Shown here: positions 55,601 to 61,600 of the stretch, one piece after another
Numbering within the stretch: position 1 is the stretch's first letter
Layout of the letters: each line of letters opens with the position of its first letter
NCBI GenBank assembly: GCA_945883495.1
Contig: CAMCXS010000013.1
Coordinates: 1-64,000 of the forward strand
Direction: 5' to 3'
DNA length: 64,000 nucleotides
DNA from: Akkermansia muciniphila
GTDB lineage: Bacteria; Verrucomicrobiota; Verrucomicrobiia; Verrucomicrobiales; DEV007
The notes under the pieces: model-generated
The model's input: the letters and a program-made list of their open reading frames with translations, nothing else
Told to the model about the DNA's origin: nothing
Database searches by the model: none
Translations under genes and position numbers: made by a program

Positions 55601-58600
55601 TCTCGGGCGTTCTCAGCGGCACCGGATTCGCCAAAACCGGTGCCGGCGCGGTTGTTCTCGGCAATGCGAGCAATAGCTTTACCGGCAACATCAACATCAA
55701 CCAAGGGGTGGTTTCTGCCGTCGGCAATGCCCAACTGGGGAATGCGGCAAACATCATCCAACTCAATCCCACCACCGGCACATCGACGTTCCGGGCGACT
55801 GGCACCTACACTCTCGCCAATCCGCTTCAGCTCTCCAACACGGCCAACACCCGCGCCATTGAGGTGACCGGAGGCAATGCCTTGACCCTCAACACGGCTT
55901 TCGACCTGAACGCTGGCGCCGGAAATACCGCCGGTTTGACCAAGGCTGACAACGGCACCCTGCTGCTTTCCGCCGACAACAGCGCCGCCTGGGCCGGCGC
56001 TCTCACCATCAGCCAAGGGGCGGTCGAAGTCGGCCACAACGGTGCCCTCGGAACCACCGCCGGAAATACCGTAGTCAGCGCCAGCGGGGCTGCTCTGCGT
56101 CTCCCTGCCGGCTTCTCCGTGGCGGACCCCCTTAGTCTGAGCGGCACGGGCATTCTGACGGGCGGTGCCCTTCAGGGAACTGGATCAGGAACATCGACCG
56201 CATCGGGTGCCATCACTTTGGCAGGGGCAGCCGCCATCGGCGCGGATGCCGGGAATACCTTGAATCTCACCGGTGGCATTTCCGGTGCCCAGGCGTTGAC
56301 CTTCGCCGGGGCGGGGAACATCAATCTCACCGGCTCCGCGCTCGGAGCGGTTAGCTCAGTGACCAAGATCGGATCCGGCACGACTACCCTTGGGGTCGCC
56401 AGCAGCGGTTTCGTCGGCGCACTGAACGTCAACCGTGGCACGTTTGTCCTCGGCTCCGCAGGGGTTGGCTCCGTGGGTGCCACCGGCTTGATCACGGTCA
56501 ACCAAAGCGGCACCCTGACGGTGAATAACACCACTGGGCCGGTCACCCGCTGGACCAATCGCGGGGTCACGTTGGCTGGCGGCACGCTGAACTACAACAC
56601 CAGCAGCGCCTCTCCATTCGTCGATGCCAATACCAGTGCCCTGACCTTGAATTCCGGGGCCAACGTCATCAACATGACCAATGGTGGTGGCTCTACCACC
56701 GAGATGCGGTTTGCCTCCCTCGCGTTCGGCGCGGGTGCCTCGGGCAACTTGATTGGGCTCTCTCCCTCTAGTAACCTCATCCGCTTCACCACCACTCCGG
56801 CCTTGACTCCGGCAACGACGGGCATCTTCCCGCGTCTGACGGTCAATGGCAGTGAGTTCGCCACCTACAACGGCACCGGGATCACCGGCAGCGGCATCGT
56901 TCCCTTCACCGCCTACGCGGCGGCGACAAACGTGCTTAGCGCGGGTCCCACTCAAACGTATCTGGCGACGGCGGCGAAGTCGAATTCACTGACCGGAAAC
57001 CAGACCCTGAACGCCCTCACCTTGGAGAGCGGTCCGCTGGTTGGCAATGTGCCGAATGTGGGCGGGCTCGGCGGCCTTAATCCCACCACCCTTACGCTCA
57101 CCAGCGGAGCTATCCTCGTCCGTGGCAGCGGTGTCGGCACGACTTCCGCCCTTTCCGTTCCGATTGTGGCTCTGGGCGCGACCGAAGGCGTGATCCACGT
57201 CGCTTCCGGCCAAGCCCTCAACGTCACCAGCGCTTTCAGCGGCACTGGCGGAATGACCAAGGCGCTTCCGGGCACCCTCAATCTAAACCAGCAACAGTAT
57301 GTCACGGGGACCACGACCGTGAACAACGGCACGCTGAAGCTCCAATCCGGAGCCACCAACACCTTGTTCTTCAACAATAACCTCACGGTCAACACGGGCG
57401 GCGTTGTGGACTTAATGAACGGGAGCCAGTTCATCGCCAACCTCGCCAGCCAAGGCGCAGGGGCTGGGGCCGATGTTGGGGGCGGCATCATCACCAACAG
57501 CGGTGCGCAGGCAACCTTGGTGACAAACGCGAACTCAAGCTTCGGGGGCTCGATTCAAGGAACCATCTTCCTCAACAAGACGGGAACCAGCACGCTTACG
57601 CTGACCAACCCTCAAACCTATTCTGGCGCCACTCTGATCAGCGGCGGTACTGTCACACTTAACGACTCAGGGGCCTTGAGCAACACGTCTGGAATCGATA
57701 TCAACTTCGGCGGCCTCGCCCTGACTAACACAGGTTTGGTGGACAGCGGAGACCGTGTCCCCAGCGTGCCCATCTCTCTGCGCGGCGGCATCATCACTCT
57801 CAACGGTCGGACCCAGACCAACTCCAGCGAAACCCTGGGCGCCTTGACGCTCGTCGATGGCCACAGCCAGATCGTCAACGCCAACGGTGGCACGGGCATC
57901 AACTCCTCGACCCTCACCTTCGGCTCACTGACTCGCTCCGGTTCATCGGCCACCGTTCGCTTCGCCAGCAATAACACTACAGTGGGAACGATTGGCAGCA
58001 ATGCCCGCACCTTCTTCACCACCGCGCCAACTTTGACCAACAACATCATTGGACCCTGGGCCATTATCGACCGGGAGTTTGCCAGCTATGATTCGAATTA
58101 CGGGGTGGGCGCCCTGAACCAGACCGGCTTCCCGGGTTACTCCGCCCTGGGCTTGAATACCGGGGCGACGGCCTCCGACAATGTGCGTTTCACCGCTACC
58201 GGGACCACCACGTTGGCGGGCAATACGTCCGTCAATACGCTCACATTCGGTCAACAGGCCTCAGCCACCACCCTGAATCTCGGCGGGAATACCCTCACCA
58301 TCGCTGGCGGCGGTCTGCTCTTTGGACAAGCAACGGACAACGTCAACTTCGGCATCACCAACGGGAACCTGACTGGTCCATCCGGCGGAGGGGATCTCTT
58401 CATCCACCACGGGAACTACTCGGGCACCAACCGGACCGCCTCAATCGATGCCGCGATTGTCGATAACGGCGGCGCGATTCGGGTCATCAAGAGCTCGGGT
58501 GACACGGGCGCGAGCGTGATGACGCTGAACGGAACGAACACCTACACGGGCGGAACCGTGATCAACATGGGCACGTTGGTCCTGGGGGCGACCTCCACCC

Positions 58601-61600
58601 TCGGCTCGGGTGGGATCACCGTGAATCAGGGCACCCTCACGCAGACCGCTGGGGCGATCATTCCTTCCCAGCTGCTCACCCTGGGCGGCGGTTCCACCGT
58701 GACTCTGGCTGGCAACAACTCCCTAAGCGGAATTACCGTGAACAACTTGGGCGGCGCCGCTCCAACGTTGACCCCCACCGGCACCTTGACCCTGACCGGC
58801 GGAATCACCGCGACGACCTCCAATGCTGGAGCCGTCGCCACCATCGGCACGGGGACACTTGATCTCAATGGCGCGAGTGCCTATTCCATCAGCGTCGGTC
58901 AGACCCTCGTCAACGGTATTGACGTGGCTCCGTGGCAAGCGGGTCTCATCATCAACTCCGTCATCACCAACGGAGGCATCAGCAAGTCTGGCGACGGCAT
59001 TCTTCAATTGGGCGGAGCCAGCACCTTCTCCGGCGGCGTGGAGATCAGCAGCGGAGGGTTGATCATCGCCGCGGACACAAACTCCACGGTCCTTGGGGAC
59101 CCGGTTGTCACCGGCCCGGTCGGGACGGGAACGCTTACGGTCGGAGCCAACACCACGGTGCTCGCCGGCGGCGCGGCGCGGACGATCACAAACAACGTTG
59201 TCTTCTCCGGCGACACCGTCTTCAACGGCATCAATAACCTGACCTTCAACGGCGTCACGACCTTGCCTTCGGTTTGGAACGCGACGGTGACCGCTCCACA
59301 AATGACCGTGACGATTGGGGATGCCAGTGGGTCACTCTCCACTGATGAAATCAACAAGTCCGGGCTCGGAATCCTCTCCGTCGGCAGTTACAACGGCACA
59401 ATCAATGCCACGGGCGGCCTCCTCTTCAGCGCGGACGGAAACACACTGGGCACCCAGGAAAGCCTTGTTCTCGGATCCAATATCAACATCACCGGCGACA
59501 CCGCAGTCACCGTGAATCGCTCCGGCGGTGCGCCGAATGCCCGCAACAAGGTCCTCCAACAAAATACGTTGACCAATGGTGGAAGTATCATGTCCGTCTC
59601 CAATCAAAGCGGGTATGGACTGGAGTTCACTGGAACCACAACTCTCAACGGAGCCTCCCACTTTGCTGTCGGAACCGCCACGGCCTCCAACGTGGTACCG
59701 GGCCTCATCCTGAGCGGCGTGGTCTCTGATGCGGGTGGATATGATCTCACCAAGTCAGGCCCAGGCACCTTGGTTTTGGGCAATTCCGGCAACACCTTTG
59801 GGGGCTCAGGCAAAGTGATTGACATTCTCGGGGGGATTGTGGCCGCCGGTTCGGACGGTGCATTAGGCGATTCCGGCAACCAGATTCGTCTCAATGCCGA
59901 TGCCACCACGGGCGCAGGCTTCCGGGCCACGGGGTCGTTTGCCACGGATCGCACGTTCGTGCTCAATCAGCCCAATAATGCCATTGAGGTGAGCGCCGGT
60001 TACATGTTGGAACTCGACCAGCCTTTCTCCGTGACCACCGCCACCAATGCGTTGAACAAGAACGACAATGGCGTGGTCGCGATTGATGCGGACAACACGG
60101 GCTGGACGGGAGCCGTCAACATCAACGCGGGAGCCGTCCGCGCCAAACAAGCCAACGCACTTGGCTCGGGCACGGTGACCATCGCCGCCCCTGCCTCCGG
60201 CGCGGCGTTGCAGTTGGAGAACGCCTCCCTGAGCAATCCCATCGCAATCACGGTGTCCGCGGACAGCGTGACAGCGGGCGGGATGAACAACGGCGGCGCG
60301 ATTCAAAGTGTGGCTGGCTCCAACTCCGTGAACGGCGCGATCACGGTCACTGGAGCGCCGGGAGCCGATAACGTGTCGAGGAACGTCACCTTGGGCGCGG
60401 ATTCCGGCGCGTCCCTGAACATCGCCGGTGGAGTGACGGTGAACCACGCGTCTGGCGGGACCGGACGCTCGATGACACTCTTCTTGGCGGGCGCGGGCAA
60501 CGGGACCCTCTCTTCCTCCGTGACCAACTTGGCGGGCTCTCCGGGCACGTTCACCGTGAACAAGATCGGGTCTGGGACCTGGAGCATCAACACCTCGAAC
60601 GCAGTGCCCGCGGCGGCTGTCGCCGTCAGTGGAGGGGCATTGAACATTTCCGGCACGGGGAACACACTTTCCACGGCTTCCACGACCGCCGTGACGGTAA
60701 ATGCCAACGGCACGCTGAACATCACGGACAGCGGAACCGCTGCGGCCCGCCTCGGTGGTCGTCCGGTGACGCTGCAAGGCGGGACTGTCAACTACACCGG
60801 GAACAGCGCTGGCTCCTCGGAAACCTTGGGCGCGCTCACCTTCAACCGCATGGGAGGCGTCTTCTCCAGCACGCAGACCAGCGGCGGAAATGTGGCGCTC
60901 ACCTTTGCCAGCTTGACGTTCGGCACCGATGGATCGGCGAACTTCCAAGGCACGAACCTTGGGACCGCCAGCAACCGGATTCTCTTCACCACTGCACCGA
61001 CGCTTGTCCCAGCATCCACGGGAATTCTCGCCCGCGCTACGGTGAACGGGGCGGATTTTGCCACCTATGGGGCCACCAATGGAATCGCGGCGTTCACCGC
61101 TTACCAAAATAGCAACAATCCGAACACCGCCGCCGCCACGGACACGATGAACCTGACGGCCAATGCCGCGTTGACCGCCAACCGCACCTTGAACGCCGTG
61201 AAGATCAATGGTTCTTCCGCAGTGACCCTCGGCGGAGCAGCCTTTAATCAGCTCACCCTTACCTCAGGCGGGGTCCTCGCCACGGGCGCGGCCACTCACG
61301 TGATCAACGTGCCAGTGATCGCCAACGCCGCCGTGCAGAGCGTCTACCATGTGGATTCTGGTTCCAGCCTGAGCCTGCAAAGCACCCTGACTGGAACCGC
61401 CGGTCTGGTGAAGGACGGCGCTGGCACCTTGATCGTTTCCTCTCCCGCTTCGATCACCGGGCTTTCCGGGGTGAATGGAAACACCCTCACGGGGAACACG
61501 GTTATCGCCCGCGGCACGGTCCAGCTCAACGGTGGCCGCAACACCTTGACTCCGGGGAACTTCATCGTCATGGGCGGTCCTGGTGCCACGCTCGATCTGA